A stretch of DNA of 64,000 bases from an uncultured Nocardioides sp. (GCF_947488025.1 NZ_CANKYS010000001.1:186001-250000), one strand, 5' to 3'. Positions 19,633-30,919 are shown, counted from the stretch's first letter. Numbers and translations are program-made. Notes: a model not told the origin generated them from the letters alone.

Positions 19633-20442
19633 GTGCTGAGCAGGCGGAGGCGCGAGCGACGCAAGGAGCAGCTCGCCGAGCTCGACGCGTTCCGGCACGT
19701 GCGGCGCGCGGCGGAGGAGGACGTCACCCGCTTCGGCGAGGAGCTGGCGACACTCCATCTCGACACGTTGGGCACGCCGCTCGACGAGGAGATGCGCGGC
19801 GACTACCAACGCGCGCTCGACGCCTACGAGCAGGCCAAGGCTGCCCTGCACAGGGCCAGCACCGCGGCCGACGTGACCGGCGTGACCCGGACATTGGCCG
19901 ACGGCCGCTTCGCCCATGCGTGCGTGCTCGCGAGCCAGGCCGGCTCACCGAGGCCGGAGCGCCGGCCGCCGTGCTTCTTCGACCCGGCCCACGGCCCGGC
20001 CACCAGCGACGTCACGTGGGCACCGCCGGGCGGCGTGGCCCGCGACGTACCGGTGTGCTTCCGCGACGCCGAGCGGTTGGCGGGCGGCGAGCAGCCCGAC
20101 GTACGGCTGGTGCGGCTGGGTGATCGCCGCGTCGCATGGTTCGCCTCCGGGCCGGTCTACGCGGCGTGGGCCGGCGGCTGGTATGCCGAGCTCGTGCAGG
20201 AGGGCCGTTTCGTGGCCGAGCGGCTCACCATGGCGTACGCCGGGCCGCTGCACGGGAGCGCTCACACGCAGCTGCCGATCGCCGTCGCCTGGAGCGACCC
20301 CGATGCGTGGGAGGGCGGCGGGATGATCGGCGGGCACGACTACTCCGGCTACGGCGGCAGCGACGGTGGCTGGGGCGGCGACGGCGGTGGTGGCGACGGC
20401 GGCGGCGGCGACGGCGGTGGCGGTGGCGGCGACGGGGGCTGA
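19633..20442 (+). CDS. Uncharacterised protein with Gly/Asp-rich tail
   Basis: A 269-residue protein I cannot assign. The N-terminal third is charged and helical (LSRRRRERRKEQLAELDAFR, then EEDVTRFGEELATLHLD), likely coiled coil. The middle has CFFDPAHGPA and repeated tryptophans. The last 35 residues are low complexity, GGSDGGWGGDGGGGDGGGG and onward, as seen at the ends of some TPM-like or envelope-associated actinobacterial proteins. There is no signal peptide or membrane segment. GTG follows AACGAT by 6 bases. Confidence 0.7.
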   Translation: MLSRRRRERRKEQLAELDAFRHVRRAAEEDVTRFGEELATLHLDTLGTPLDEEMRGDYQRALDAYEQAKAALHRASTAADVTGVTRTLADGRFAHACVLASQAGSPRPERRPPCFFDPAHGPATSDVTWAPPGGVARDVPVCFRDAERLAGGEQPDVRLVRLGDRRVAWFASGPVYAAWAGGWYAELVQEGRFVAERLTMAYAGPLHGSAHTQLPIAVAWSDPDAWEGGGMIGGHDYSGYGGSDGGWGGDGGGGDGGGGDGGGGGGDGG

Positions 20443-20498
20443 CACCTCGTGCGGCTGCTGAGCATCCAGCTGTCGGTCGTGCCTGTGACACTGGACGG

Positions 20499-21407
20499 GT
20501 GCCCGAGGGAGACAGCGTCTGGAAGCTCGCCCGCCGGCTGGACCGCCAGCTGAGCGGCCACACCGTCGTGCGCTCCGACTTCCGCACGCCCGCCCTGGCC
20601 ACCCGCGACCTCTCCGGTCGCGAGGTGGTCGGCCACGACACCCACGGCAAGCACCTGCTGACCCGGTTCTCGGGCGCGGCGGGGCCTCCGCCGGCGACGC
20701 TGCACAGCCACCTTCGCATGGACGGCTCGTGGTCCACCCTCGCCCCCGGCAAGCAGCTGCCCGCCAAGCTCCAGCCCCACGTGCGGCTCGTCTGGACCCT
20801 CGACGACGGCCGCACGGTCCACGGCATCCGGCTGCACGACCTCGCCCTGGTGCCGACCGACCGCGAGGGCGACCTGGTCGGCCACCTCGGGCCCGACCCG
20901 CTGCGTGACGACTGGGACGCCGAGGAGGCCGTGCGCCGGCTGCTCGCGCGGCCCGACGTGCCGCTCGTGACGGCGCTGCTCGACCAGCGGTCCCTCGCCG
21001 GCCTGGGCAACCTCTGGGCCAACGAGCTGGCCTTCCTCAGCGGCGTGAGCCCGTGGACCCCGCTCGGGGAGGTCGACGTGCCCCACCTCGTCGAGCGTGC
21101 CGCCACCATGCTGCGCCACTCGGCGACCGTCCCCGGCGCCTACCAGGTGACGACCGGCTCACCGGTCAAGGGCGACGACCACTGGATCACCGGCCGCCAG
21201 CGGCAGGGGTGCCGGCGGTGCGGCGGCCCGGTGAGCGTGCAGGCCGAGGTGCCCGGCGACGCCGCCAACCGCCGCACGTGGTGGTGCCGGTCGTGCCAGC
21301 CCGGTCCGGGGCCCGAGGCGCGGGTGGGCGACGGCCCCGGGATCAGACGTGGTGCAGGCGCCGCGCGGCCTCGGCGACCGAGCCGCTCATCGACGGGTAG
21401 ACGGTGA
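20499..21407 (+). CDS. nei2: Fpg/Nei family DNA glycosylase/AP lyase (Nei2-like)
   Basis: Base-excision repair enzyme removing oxidised bases, 302 residues. The mature N-terminus PEGDSVWKLARRL gives the catalytic proline and glutamate. The H2TH region is LLDQRSLAGLGNLWANELAFL, and the C-terminal zinc finger is CRRCGG...WWCRSCQ. The VW after PEGDS and overall match favour the Nei2 (endonuclease VIII) branch over Fpg. GTG follows GACACT (20487-20492) by 6 bases. The C-terminal tail overlaps the convergent LpdA gene by 65 bases and may be poorly conserved. Confidence 0.88.
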   Translation: MPEGDSVWKLARRLDRQLSGHTVVRSDFRTPALATRDLSGREVVGHDTHGKHLLTRFSGAAGPPPATLHSHLRMDGSWSTLAPGKQLPAKLQPHVRLVWTLDDGRTVHGIRLHDLALVPTDREGDLVGHLGPDPLRDDWDAEEAVRRLLARPDVPLVTALLDQRSLAGLGNLWANELAFLSGVSPWTPLGEVDVPHLVERAATMLRHSATVPGAYQVTTGSPVKGDDHWITGRQRQGCRRCGGPVSVQAEVPGDAANRRTWWCRSCQPGPGPEARVGDGPGIRRGAGAARPRRPSRSSTGRR

Positions 21408-22733
21408 ACGCGTGCGCGAGCTGGTCGGCGGTCAACGACTCCGCGACCGCGACCGACACCGGGTGGATGAGCTCGGAGGCGCGCGGCCCGACGACCACGC
21501 CCCCGACCACGATGCCTGTGCCGGGACGGCAGAAGAGCTTCACGAAGCCGTCGCGCACGCCCTGCATCTTGGCCCGCGCGTTGCCGGCCAGCGGCAGGGT
21601 GACGACCTCGGCGACGATCTCGCCTGCGTCGACGGCCTGCTGCGACCAGCCGACCGTGGCGATCTCGGGTGAGGTGAAGACGTTGGAGGAGACCTTCTTG
21701 AGGTCGAGCGGTGCCACCGCGTCGCCGAGGAAGTGCCACATCGCGATCCGCCCCTGCATCGCGGCGACCGAGGCGAGCATCAGCACGCCCGTGCAGTCGC
21801 CCGCGGCGTAGACCCCGCGCGCCGAGGTGCGCGAGACCCGGTCCACGGTGATGAACCCACCCTCGTCGACGGCGACACCGGCCTCCTCGAGGCCGAGGTC
21901 GGCCGTGTTCGGGATCGAGCCGAGCGCGAGGATGCAGTGGCTGCCCGAGACCGTACGGCCATCGGTCAGGGTCACCGTGACCTCGTCGCCGTCACGGGTC
22001 ACCGACTGCATGCGCGAGCGGCTGAGCACCTTCATCCCGCGGCGGGTCGCCACGTCCTCGAGCACCGCGGACGCGTCGGCGTCCTCGCCGGGCAGCACGC
22101 GGTCGCGGCTGCTGACCAGCGTCACGTCGATGCCGAGGGAGAGGTAGGCGCTGGCGAACTCGGCGCCGGTGACGCCCGAGCCGACGACGATGAGCTTCTC
22201 CGGCATCTCAGTCAGGTCGTAGACCTGCTCCCAGGTGAGGATCCGCTCGCCGTCGGGCTGGGCACTCGGCAGCGTGCGCGGAGCCGCGCCCGTCGCGACG
22301 ATGATCGCGTCGGCCTGCAGGGTCTCCTCGCCGTCCGCGGTCGTCGCGACGACGGTCAGGTCGGGCCCGAGCCGGCCGCGGCCGGTGAGCACGCGTACGC
22401 CGTCGCGGTCGAGGCGGGCGGCGATGTCGGCCGACTGGTCGGCCGCGAGCTGCTTGACCCGGGCGTTGACCCGGGCCAGGTCGACGGAGATGGCCGTGGC
22501 CGCGTCGCCCTGGTGGTCCTCGAAGTTGACCCCCAGCTCGCGTGCCGTCGACATGTCGCTCATCAGCTCGGCGGTGGCGATGAGCGTCTTGCTCGGCACG
22601 CAGTCGGTCAGCACCGCCGAGCCGCCGACGCCGTCGGTGTCGACGACGGTGACCTCCGCGCCCAGCTGCGCGGCGACGTGCGCGGCCTCGTAGCCGCCCG
22701 GGCCGCCGCCGATGATGACGATGTGGTCGGTCA

Positions 22734-22734
<1 letters not shown>
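21343..22734 (-). CDS. lpdA: NAD(P)H-quinone dehydrogenase, LpdA type
   Basis: A 463-residue flavoprotein with the lipoamide dehydrogenase fold (FAD motif IVIIGGGPGGYEAAH, NAD motif LIVVGSGVTGAEFASAY, C-terminal dimer domain). It lacks the usual CxxxxC redox pair: the segment reads GGSAVLTDCVPSKT, with only the second cysteine. That is characteristic of M. tuberculosis LpdA (Rv3303c), which reduces quinones rather than lipoamide. The ATG overlaps the stop of the upstream lpd gene (ATGA). Confidence 0.87.
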
Positions 22735-24140
<1,406 letters not shown>

Positions 24141-24251
24141 GCCCCCAGCCTAGTTGTCCGCTGCGCGGGGGGAACACCCGCCCGAGGCTTGTCCTGAGGA
24201 GCGCGCCCCGGCGCGCGTCACGAAGGGTCGCGGCTCGATACTGTGTCGCCC

Positions 24252-24704
24252 GTGACCCTGTACGCCGCCTACGGGACGAACCTCGATCCCGCCCGCATGG
24301 GCGAGCGATGCCCCCACTCGATCCTGCACTCCACCGGGTGGCTCACCGGCTGGCGGCTGACCTTCGGCGGGGAGGAGCACGGCTGGGACGGCGCCCTCTC
24401 CACGATCGTCCAGGACCCCTTCGAGCAGGTCTTCGTCGCGGTCTACGACGTCACGCCCGAGGACGAGCGTGAGCTCGACGGCTGGGAGGCCGCCGACACC
24501 GGGCTCTACCGCAAGACGAAGGTGCGGGTGCAGACGCTGACCGGCGAGCTCGTCGTGTGGTCCTACGTCCTCGACGCCTACGAGGGCGGCCTGCCCTCGG
24601 CGTCCTACCTCGGGGTCCTCGCCGACTCGGCCGAGGCCGCCGGTGCACCCGAGGACTACGTCGCGGCCCTGCGCCGCCGTGCCTGCCGGTCCACCGGACT
24701 CTGA
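24252..24704 (+). CDS. Gamma-glutamylcyclotransferase-like protein
   Basis: A 150-residue AIG2/GGCT-fold protein: TLYAAYGTNLDPARMGERCP is the typical first strand and loop, and VYDVTPEDERELDGWE contains the expected acidic residue region, ending in LYRKTKVRV. The actual reaction is unknown; family members act on gamma-glutamyl compounds. I chose the second GTG because TACTGT (24239-24244) lies 7 bases upstream; the GTG at 24243 falls inside that box. It lies between lpd and punA, as a similar small gene does in mycobacteria (from memory). Confidence 0.78.
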   Translation: MTLYAAYGTNLDPARMGERCPHSILHSTGWLTGWRLTFGGEEHGWDGALSTIVQDPFEQVFVAVYDVTPEDERELDGWEAADTGLYRKTKVRVQTLTGELVVWSYVLDAYEGGLPSASYLGVLADSAEAAGAPEDYVAALRRRACRSTGL

Positions 24705-24737
24705 AGCGGGGCGGCGGATCGGTCTAGAGTTCCCGGC

Positions 24738-25565
24738 GTGACCCATGCAGCAGCCGTCCCCACGCCCTACGAGAACGCCGCCGAGGCCGCCGCCCGGCTC
24801 GCCGAGCTGACCGGCGTCGAGCGCCACGACGTCGCCCTCGTCCTGGGCTCGGGCTGGCTGCCGGCCGTCGACGCGCTCGGCGAGGCCACCGCGGAGATCG
24901 ACACCGTCGACCTGCCCGGCTTCAGCGCCGCCGCGGTCGCCGGCCACAGCGGCAAGATCCGCTCCATCCGCTGCACCGACTCCGACGGCGCCGAGCGCAA
25001 CCTGCTCGTCTTCCTGTCGCGCACCCACTTCTACGAGGGCAAGGGCGTCGCGGCGGTCGTCCACCCGATCCGTACGGCCGCTGCCGCCGGCTGCTCGGCG
25101 ATCGTCCTCACCAACGGGTGCGGCGGCCTCAAGCAGGGATGGCAGCCCGGACAGCCGGTGCTGATCTCCGACCACATCAACCTGACGGGCACCAGCCCCA
25201 TCGTCGGCGCGAACTTCGTCGACCTGACCGACCTCTACAGCCCGCGCCTGCGCGCGATGTGCAAGGAGGTCGACGGCTCCCTCGACGAGGGCGTCTACGT
25301 GCAGTTCCCCGGCCCCCACTACGAGACGCCCGCCGAGGTCCGGATGGCCGGCATCCTCGGCGGCCACCTCGTCGGCATGAGCACCACGCTCGAGGCCATC
25401 GCCGCCCGCGAGGCCGGCATGGAGGTCCTCGGCATCAGCCTGGTCACCAACCTGGCCGCCGGCCTGAGCGGCGAGCCGCTCAACCACGAGGAGGTCCTCG
25501 AGGCGGGTCGCTCCGCCGCCAGCCGGATGGGCGGTCTGCTGAGCCAGGTCGTCACGAGGATCTGA
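24738..25565 (+). CDS. punA: Purine-nucleoside phosphorylase (trimeric type)
   Basis: Phosphorolysis of (deoxy)inosine and guanosine to base and (deoxy)ribose-1-phosphate; 275 residues. Phosphate and substrate motifs: LGSGWLPAV, the His in RTHFYEGKG, NGCGGLKQGWQPGQ, GPHYETPAEVRMAG, and GMSTTLEAIAAREAGMEVLG followed by LVTNLAAG. GTG follows TAGAGT (24725-24730) by exactly 7 bases, a textbook leaderless start. It anchors the salvage region extending to 52453. Confidence 0.93.
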   Translation: MTHAAAVPTPYENAAEAAARLAELTGVERHDVALVLGSGWLPAVDALGEATAEIDTVDLPGFSAAAVAGHSGKIRSIRCTDSDGAERNLLVFLSRTHFYEGKGVAAVVHPIRTAAAAGCSAIVLTNGCGGLKQGWQPGQPVLISDHINLTGTSPIVGANFVDLTDLYSPRLRAMCKEVDGSLDEGVYVQFPGPHYETPAEVRMAGILGGHLVGMSTTLEAIAAREAGMEVLGISLVTNLAAGLSGEPLNHEEVLEAGRSAASRMGGLLSQVVTRI

Positions 25566-25573
25566 GGCCCGCG

Positions 25574-26383
25574 ATGCGCGTGCTGGTCACCGGCGCCGCC
25601 GGCAGCATCGGTCGGGTGGTCACCACCGGGCTGGCGAGCGCCGGCCACGACGTCGTGGGGCTCGACCTCGTCCCGCCGCCCGACGGCACCCCCTTCGGTT
25701 GGCACGAGGCGGACTGTGCCGACGCGGACGCCGTCGAGGCGGTCCTCGCCGCTCTGTCGACCGGGGGCAGGCTCGACGCCGTCGTCCACCTCGCCGGCAT
25801 CCCCGACGAGGCGTCGCTGCCCGACGAGCTCACCTCCCACGTCGTGACGACCGCGGCCCTGCTCGACGCGATGGTGGCCCACGACGTGCCCCGCATCGTC
25901 TACGCCTCCTCCAACCACGCGGTGGGCCGCACCCCGCGCGCCGACGGGACGTTGACCGAGCACGCCCTCCCCCGCCCCGACACCTACTACGGCGTCGCCA
26001 AGGTCGCGGCCGAGGCGCTCCTGCACCTGTTCGCCGACCGGCACGGCATCGACGCGGTGGCGTGCCGGATCGGGTCGTTCCTCGAGGAGCCGGCCAGCGT
26101 GCGCGGCCTCTCGACGTGGCTCTCCCACGACGACTGCGTCCGCATGGTCGAGGCGGCCCTGACCACCCCTGCCCCCGGCTACGCGGTCCTCTACGGCATC
26201 AGCGCCAACACCCGCGCCTGGTGGGACCTCGAGCCGGGCCGTCGCCTCGGCTACGAGCCGCAGGACGACGCCGAGGCCTACGCCGACCGGGTCGAGCCCG
26301 GGCCGCACGACGAGGCGGAGGCCGAGCACGTCGGCGGTCCGTTCGCGACGGCGCAGTTCCACCGCCCGGCCCTCGGCAGCTGA
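25574..26383 (+). CDS. NAD-dependent epimerase/dehydratase, uronate dehydrogenase-like
   Basis: A 269-residue short-chain dehydrogenase: MRVLVTGAAGSIGRVV nucleotide motif, catalytic YYGVAK (YxxxK), and the SANTRAWWDL segment that is distinctive of uronate dehydrogenases (oxidation of glucuronate or galacturonate to the aldarolactone). No uronate pathway genes are adjacent, so a different sugar substrate is possible. It begins 8 bases after the punA stop with GAGG upstream and is probably co-transcribed with it. Confidence 0.8.
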   Translation: MRVLVTGAAGSIGRVVTTGLASAGHDVVGLDLVPPPDGTPFGWHEADCADADAVEAVLAALSTGGRLDAVVHLAGIPDEASLPDELTSHVVTTAALLDAMVAHDVPRIVYASSNHAVGRTPRADGTLTEHALPRPDTYYGVAKVAAEALLHLFADRHGIDAVACRIGSFLEEPASVRGLSTWLSHDDCVRMVEAALTTPAPGYAVLYGISANTRAWWDLEPGRRLGYEPQDDAEAYADRVEPGPHDEAEAEHVGGPFATAQFHRPALGS

Positions 26384-26403
26384 CTCGGCGCTCTACTTGG
26401 CGC

Positions 26404-26434
26404 TTGACTTGGAGCGCACTCCAAGTCGGACACT
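26404..26434 (+). promoter_or_regulatory. MerR-type promoter with 19-bp spacer (regulator gene)
   Basis: TTGACT (26404-26409) and GACACT (26429-26434) are separated by 19 bases instead of 17. The spacer region holds an inverted repeat with 8-base arms ACTTGGAG / CTCCAAGT (26407-26414, 26419-26426). This is the classic layout for DNA-twisting MerR activators. The -10 box ends 6 bases before the ATG. Confidence 0.7.
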
Positions 26435-26440
26435 GGTGGG

Positions 26441-26815
26441 ATGACCAGCCTGAGCATCGCCGAGGCGGCCGAGCGGACCGGGCTCACCGCCCACACGCTG
26501 CGCTACTACGAGCGTGACGGGCTGCTGCTGCACTCGGTCGACCGGGCGCCGTCCGGCCATCGCCGCTACACCGACGAGGACCTCCGGTGGATCCAGATGG
26601 TGACCCGGCTCCGCGCCACCGGCATGCCCATCCGCGACGTACGCCGCTATGCCGCCCTCGTGCGTGAGGGCGACGGCAACGAGGCCGAACGCCTGGCGCT
26701 GCTCCTCGCGCACCGGGAGGTCGTGGAGCGCCAGCTCGCCGAGGTGACCGGCCACCTGCGCGCGATCGACCACAAGATCGCGCTCTACGAGAACAAGGTC
26801 GCCCCAGCCCCTTGA
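26441..26815 (+). CDS. MerR family transcriptional regulator
   Basis: A 124-residue activator/repressor. The N-terminal winged helix is [20 protein letters not shown], followed by ERDGLLL and the wing [15 protein letters not shown] long dimerisation helix ([24 protein letters not shown]) fills the C-terminus, with no cysteine or ligand pocket apparent. It resembles regulators of aldehyde or quinone stress with aldo/keto reductases. Its own promoter and that of the next gene share the same operator sequence. Confidence 0.88.
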   Translation: MTSLSIAEAAERTGLTAHTLRYYERDGLLLHSVDRAPSGHRRYTDEDLRWIQMVTRLRATGMPIRDVRRYAALVREGDGNEAERLALLLAHREVVERQLAEVTGHLRAIDHKIALYENKVAPAP

Positions 26816-26842
26816 CCTTGAGCGCGCTCGAAGGCGAAGGGT
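26812..26842 (+). promoter_or_regulatory. MerR-type promoter with 19-bp spacer (aldo/keto reductase)
   Basis: TTGACC (26812-26817) and AAGGGT (26837-26842) are also 19 bases apart, with GACCTTGAGCGC / GCTCGAAGG in between, matching the first site as GACYTKGAGCGC-RCTCSAAGK. The -35 box lies across the end of the regulator gene. The -10 box ends 7 bases before the reductase ATG. Confidence 0.65.
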
Positions 26843-26849
26843 GGCAGGC

Positions 26850-27842
<993 letters not shown>

Positions 27843-27871
27843 CCACGCGGTCCGCGAGGGTCGGCCCGGGA

Positions 27872-29203
27872 TCAGGTCGCCGCTATCCCGACCCGGCCCT
27901 CGCGGAAGGCGTCGACGAACAGGGCGTGGTCCTCGCGCACGCGGACGGCGTACGCGATCCCCCAGTCGCACAACCACGCGACGAACTCGTTGCGGCGTCC
28001 CTCCAGCGACGCGGCGATCGCCTGCTCGACCTGGAAGTCGACGAGGTCCTGCTCGCTGTCCTCGTCGGAGGCGCAGTGGATCTTGGCGGTCGCGCGACCG
28101 AGCAGGTCCACGACGGCGCGCATGTCCTCGGGCTCGTTGATCTCGCTCCAGTCGAGGTCGACCTCGTAGGGCGAGATCTCCGAGACGACGAACCCCACGC
28201 CGTCGATGCTCGTGTGGCCGAGGAGCGGGTCGGTGTGCACCTGCAGGGCCCGCTGGCTGACCACGGTGCGGTGGCCCTCGTGCTCGAAGTAGGCGTCGAC
28301 ACCGCTGGTGTCGACGAAGCGGCTCACGGCCGGGATGTTGGCCTGCTTCATGCTGAGCACGACGTCGTTGTCGAGCGCCTGGCTGTAGCCCTCGACCAGC
28401 ACGTTGTACGCCGGCAGCCCGGCGCTGCCGATGCCGAAGCCCGACTTGCCCACGACGTCGCGCAGCTCGTAGAACAGCGCCCGGTCGAACCGCTTGGACT
28501 CCGGGATGGTGTCGAGGTAGGAGCGGAAGGCGGCGACCACGGCGGCGCGCTCCTCCCGCGGGAGACGCCAGGCGGTCGCGTCCTCGGCGAAGCGCCGGGT
28601 GCCGCGCTGCAGGACGGTGACGTCGTCGAGGAGGTCGGCGCGGCGCATCTCCCGGGCCACCGTCAGGGCGGTGAGGATGGGGCCGTCGGCGTTGTCGATG
28701 CGGATGGCGAAGTCGTGGTCGTCGTCGGAGGCGACGTAGTGGTTGACCTGCGCGAGATAGCTGCGCACGTAGCGCGCGACCAGCTTGCGGATGGCGTCGT
28801 CCGGGAGCGCCTTCTGCCAGCCGACCAGAGCCAGGCTCGCGGCGAAGCGCTGGAGGTCCCAGGTGAACCGGCCGAGGTAGGCCTCGTCGAAGTCGTTGAT
28901 GTCGAATATCAGCCGGCCGTCGGAGTTGAGGTAGGTACCGAAGTTCTCGACGTGGAGGTCGCCGTGGATCCAGATGCGCTCCGCGCCGTGCCCGGCCCAG
29001 TCGTCGTCCTCCGCCGTCACGTCGTTGTAGAACAGGCAGGCGCTGCCGCGGTAGAACGCGTGCGGGTCGCTGGCCATCTTGCGGTACTTGGCGCGGAACG
29101 CCGCGGGATCCGCCCGCATCAGGGGCGCGAACGCGTCCTGCAGCACCCCGATGATCACCTGGGTACGAGCGTCGGTGCGGGCGTCGGTTCGCGCAGTGGC
29201 CAT
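27872..29203 (-). CDS. DUF2252 family protein
   Basis: A 443-residue protein of unknown function. The motif IHGDLHVENFGTYL (about residue 80) and FDINDFDEAYLGRFTWDLQR are the DUF2252 hallmarks and resemble the catalytic HGDxHxxN and metal-binding Asp of aminoglycoside-type kinases, so a kinase-like activity is conceivable. The N-terminus contains a short repeat (TDARTDART). The ATG follows TAGAGT (29215-29210, minus strand) by 6 bases. Its promoter is interlocked with that of divergent tpx. Confidence 0.85.
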   Translation of the reverse strand: MATARTDARTDARTQVIIGVLQDAFAPLMRADPAAFRAKYRKMASDPHAFYRGSACLFYNDVTAEDDDWAGHGAERIWIHGDLHVENFGTYLNSDGRLIFDINDFDEAYLGRFTWDLQRFAASLALVGWQKALPDDAIRKLVARYVRSYLAQVNHYVASDDDHDFAIRIDNADGPILTALTVAREMRRADLLDDVTVLQRGTRRFAEDATAWRLPREERAAVVAAFRSYLDTIPESKRFDRALFYELRDVVGKSGFGIGSAGLPAYNVLVEGYSQALDNDVVLSMKQANIPAVSRFVDTSGVDAYFEHEGHRTVVSQRALQVHTDPLLGHTSIDGVGFVVSEISPYEVDLDWSEINEPEDMRAVVDLLGRATAKIHCASDEDSEQDLVDFQVEQAIAASLEGRRNEFVAWLCDWGIAYAVRVREDHALFVDAFREGRVGIAAT

Positions 29204-29209
29204 GCCGGC

Positions 29210-29236
29210 ACTCTAGGACCGGGGGGCCGATAGGTT
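29210..29236. promoter_or_regulatory. Interlocked divergent promoters of DUF2252 gene and tpx
   Basis: TAGAGT on the minus strand (29215-29210) and TAGGTT on the plus strand (29231-29236) each sit 6 bases before a start codon, and only 39 bases separate the two ATGs. With ordinary 17-base spacing, each gene's -35 region would fall on the other's -10 box. Confidence 0.6.
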
Positions 29237-29242
29237 GGGGCC

Positions 29243-29740
29243 ATGGCAACCACACAACTCGGCCCCAACACCATCAGCACCGTGGGCGAGCTCCCCGCGG
29301 TCGGCACGAAGGCTCCCGGCTTCGAGCTCGTCGACTCGAAGTTCCAGGCCCTCACCGACGCCGACGTCTCCGGCAAGCGCGTCGTGCTCAACATCTTCCC
29401 GAGCATCGACACCGGCGTGTGCCAGGCGAGCGTCAAGAAGTTCAACGAGCTCGCCGCCGGCCTCGACGACACCGCGGTGGTCTGCGTCTCCCGTGACCTG
29501 CCCTTCGCGCAGGCCCGCTTCTGCGGTGCCGAGGGGATCGACGACGTGCTGGTCGGCTCCGCCTTCCGCTCGTCGTTCGGGCATGACTACGGCGTGGCCA
29601 TCGACGGCGGCGGCTGGGACCAGCTCTTCGCCCGCGCCGTGGTCGTCGTCGACGCCGACGGCACCGTGCTCCACACCCAGCTCACCGACGCGATCGGCGA
29701 CGAGCCCGACTACGACGCAGCGGTGGCCGCGCTCGGCTGA
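29243..29740 (+). CDS. tpx: Thiol peroxidase
   Basis: Atypical 2-Cys peroxiredoxin reducing hydroperoxides with thioredoxin, 165 residues. Peroxidatic Cys60 lies in PSIDTGVCQASVKKFNE and resolving Cys94 in FAQARFCGAEG, matching Cys61/Cys95 of E. coli Tpx. The ATG follows TAGGTT by 6 bases (leaderless). It is divergent from the DUF2252 gene. Confidence 0.95.
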   Translation: MATTQLGPNTISTVGELPAVGTKAPGFELVDSKFQALTDADVSGKRVVLNIFPSIDTGVCQASVKKFNELAAGLDDTAVVCVSRDLPFAQARFCGAEGIDDVLVGSAFRSSFGHDYGVAIDGGGWDQLFARAVVVVDADGTVLHTQLTDAIGDEPDYDAAVAALG

Positions 29741-29760
29741 TCGACCGGCCCCTTTCCGCG

Positions 29761-29820
29761 CGACCGTGGCCGCGGACCCTCCTCGGGGTCCGCGGCCACC
29801 GTCGTCTGCGGCCACGGTCG
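29761..29820. terminator. Bidirectional terminator with two mutually exclusive hairpins
   Basis: Between convergent tpx and the MOSC gene. Hairpin 1: GTGGCCGCGGACCC (29766-29779) pairs with 29786-29799, 14 bp and a 6-base loop. Hairpin 2: CGACCGTGGCCGC (29761-29773) pairs with 29808-29820, 13 bp. The left arms overlap, so only one can form at a time. Confidence 0.65.
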
Positions 29821-29828
29821 AGCGGTCG

Positions 29829-30473
29829 CTACTGGCGCGCGGCGAGCCAGTCGTGCTCGACCTGCGGCAGCAGCCCCGAGGCCAGGAAGGTCGCGGCAAG
29901 GTCCTTGTCGCCCATCAGGGCGCGGAAGTACGCCGGCAGCCTCAGGCCGTGCCCAGGCCGGTGGACGACCTCGATCGCGTCGCCCGCCCGGATGGCGCCG
30001 GGCTCGACGACGGAGAGGTAGGCGCCGGTCAGGCCGCGCTCGGCGAAACGGCGTACCCACGCCCGCTCGGCCATGTGCTTGGCGAAGGTCGCGCACGGGA
30101 TGCGCGGCCCGCACACCTCGAGGAGCGTGCCGCCGACCTGCCACCGCTCCCCCACCTCGGCGGTGTCCACCTCGACGCCGGCGGTGGTGAGGTTCTCGCC
30201 GAACATGCCGTCGGACAGGCCGCGGCCGAGGTGCTCGCCCCACCAGTCGAGCTCTTCGCGGGCGACGGCATAGACGGCCTGCGTGGTCCCGCCGTGGTGC
30301 TTGCGGCTGATGACGGCGTCGCCGACGACGCCGCTGCCCAGCCCGCCCCGCTTCGGCCCTGGGTCGCGCACCTCGATGCTGTCGACCGGGCGCTTGTGGA
30401 TGCCGCTGGGCCGCTTGAGCCCGGGGACCGGCCCGGCCGTGCCGGCGTTGACGGAGCGGACGACGGCTGGCAC
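29829..30473 (-). CDS. MOSC domain-containing protein
   Basis: A 214-residue MOSC protein (sulfur-carrier fold related to molybdenum cofactor sulfurase C-terminus; YiiM-like members reduce N-hydroxylated compounds). The key cysteine is in CGPRIPCATFAKHM, and HHGGTTQAVYAVAREELDWW and MFGENLTTAGVE are family motifs. The start is taken at the GTG (30473) that lies 6 bases after TAGCGT on the minus strand; the GTG at 30479 directly abuts that box. Confidence 0.85.
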   Translation of the reverse strand: MPAVVRSVNAGTAGPVPGLKRPSGIHKRPVDSIEVRDPGPKRGGLGSGVVGDAVISRKHHGGTTQAVYAVAREELDWWGEHLGRGLSDGMFGENLTTAGVEVDTAEVGERWQVGGTLLEVCGPRIPCATFAKHMAERAWVRRFAERGLTGAYLSVVEPGAIRAGDAIEVVHRPGHGLRLPAYFRALMGDKDLAATFLASGLLPQVEHDWLAARQ

Positions 30474-30489
30474 CCGCACACGCTAGCCG

Positions 30490-30861
30490 TCAGGAGTCGC
30501 CGGAGTGGCAGACGGCCTCGATGTTGTTGCCCTCGGTGTCGCGCACGAAGGCGCCGTAGTACGCCGGGTGGTACTCCGGCCACAGCCGGGGCTCGTGGAG
30601 CGACTCCGCCCCCGCAGCCACCGCCTCGGCGTGCCAGGCCCGCACCGTGGCGGCGTCCGCGGCACGGAACGCCACGTGGACCTCGCGGTTGGGCCCGACC
30701 CCCTCGAACGTGCTGATCCAGAAGTCAGGGGCCTCGGTGCCGTAGCCGATGGCCTCGTCGAAGTCCATGACCCGGCGGTGGCCGAGCACGCCCAGGACGC
30801 GGTCGTAGAACGCCGCTGCGCGCGGCAGGTCGGTGCAGTTGATGCCCAGGTGATCGATCAT
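30490..30861 (-). CDS. VOC family (glyoxalase-like) protein
   Basis: A 123-residue vicinal-oxygen-chelate protein: IDHLGINCTDLPRAAAFYDR opens the first beta-alpha-beta-beta-beta unit and VRDTEGNNIEAVCH closes the second, giving the likely His and Glu metal ligands. The substrate (a dioxygenase-type or detoxification role) is not evident. The ATG follows CACCAT by 6 bases. It is divergent from the phosphohexomutase gene. Confidence 0.82.
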   Translation of the reverse strand: MIDHLGINCTDLPRAAAFYDRVLGVLGHRRVMDFDEAIGYGTEAPDFWISTFEGVGPNREVHVAFRAADAATVRAWHAEAVAAGAESLHEPRLWPEYHPAYYGAFVRDTEGNNIEAVCHSGDS

Positions 30862-30919
30862 CCGTCGATGGTGGCACCGCCCACCGACATCCGCCTCCGG
30901 GTGGGGATAGCGTGCGTCC

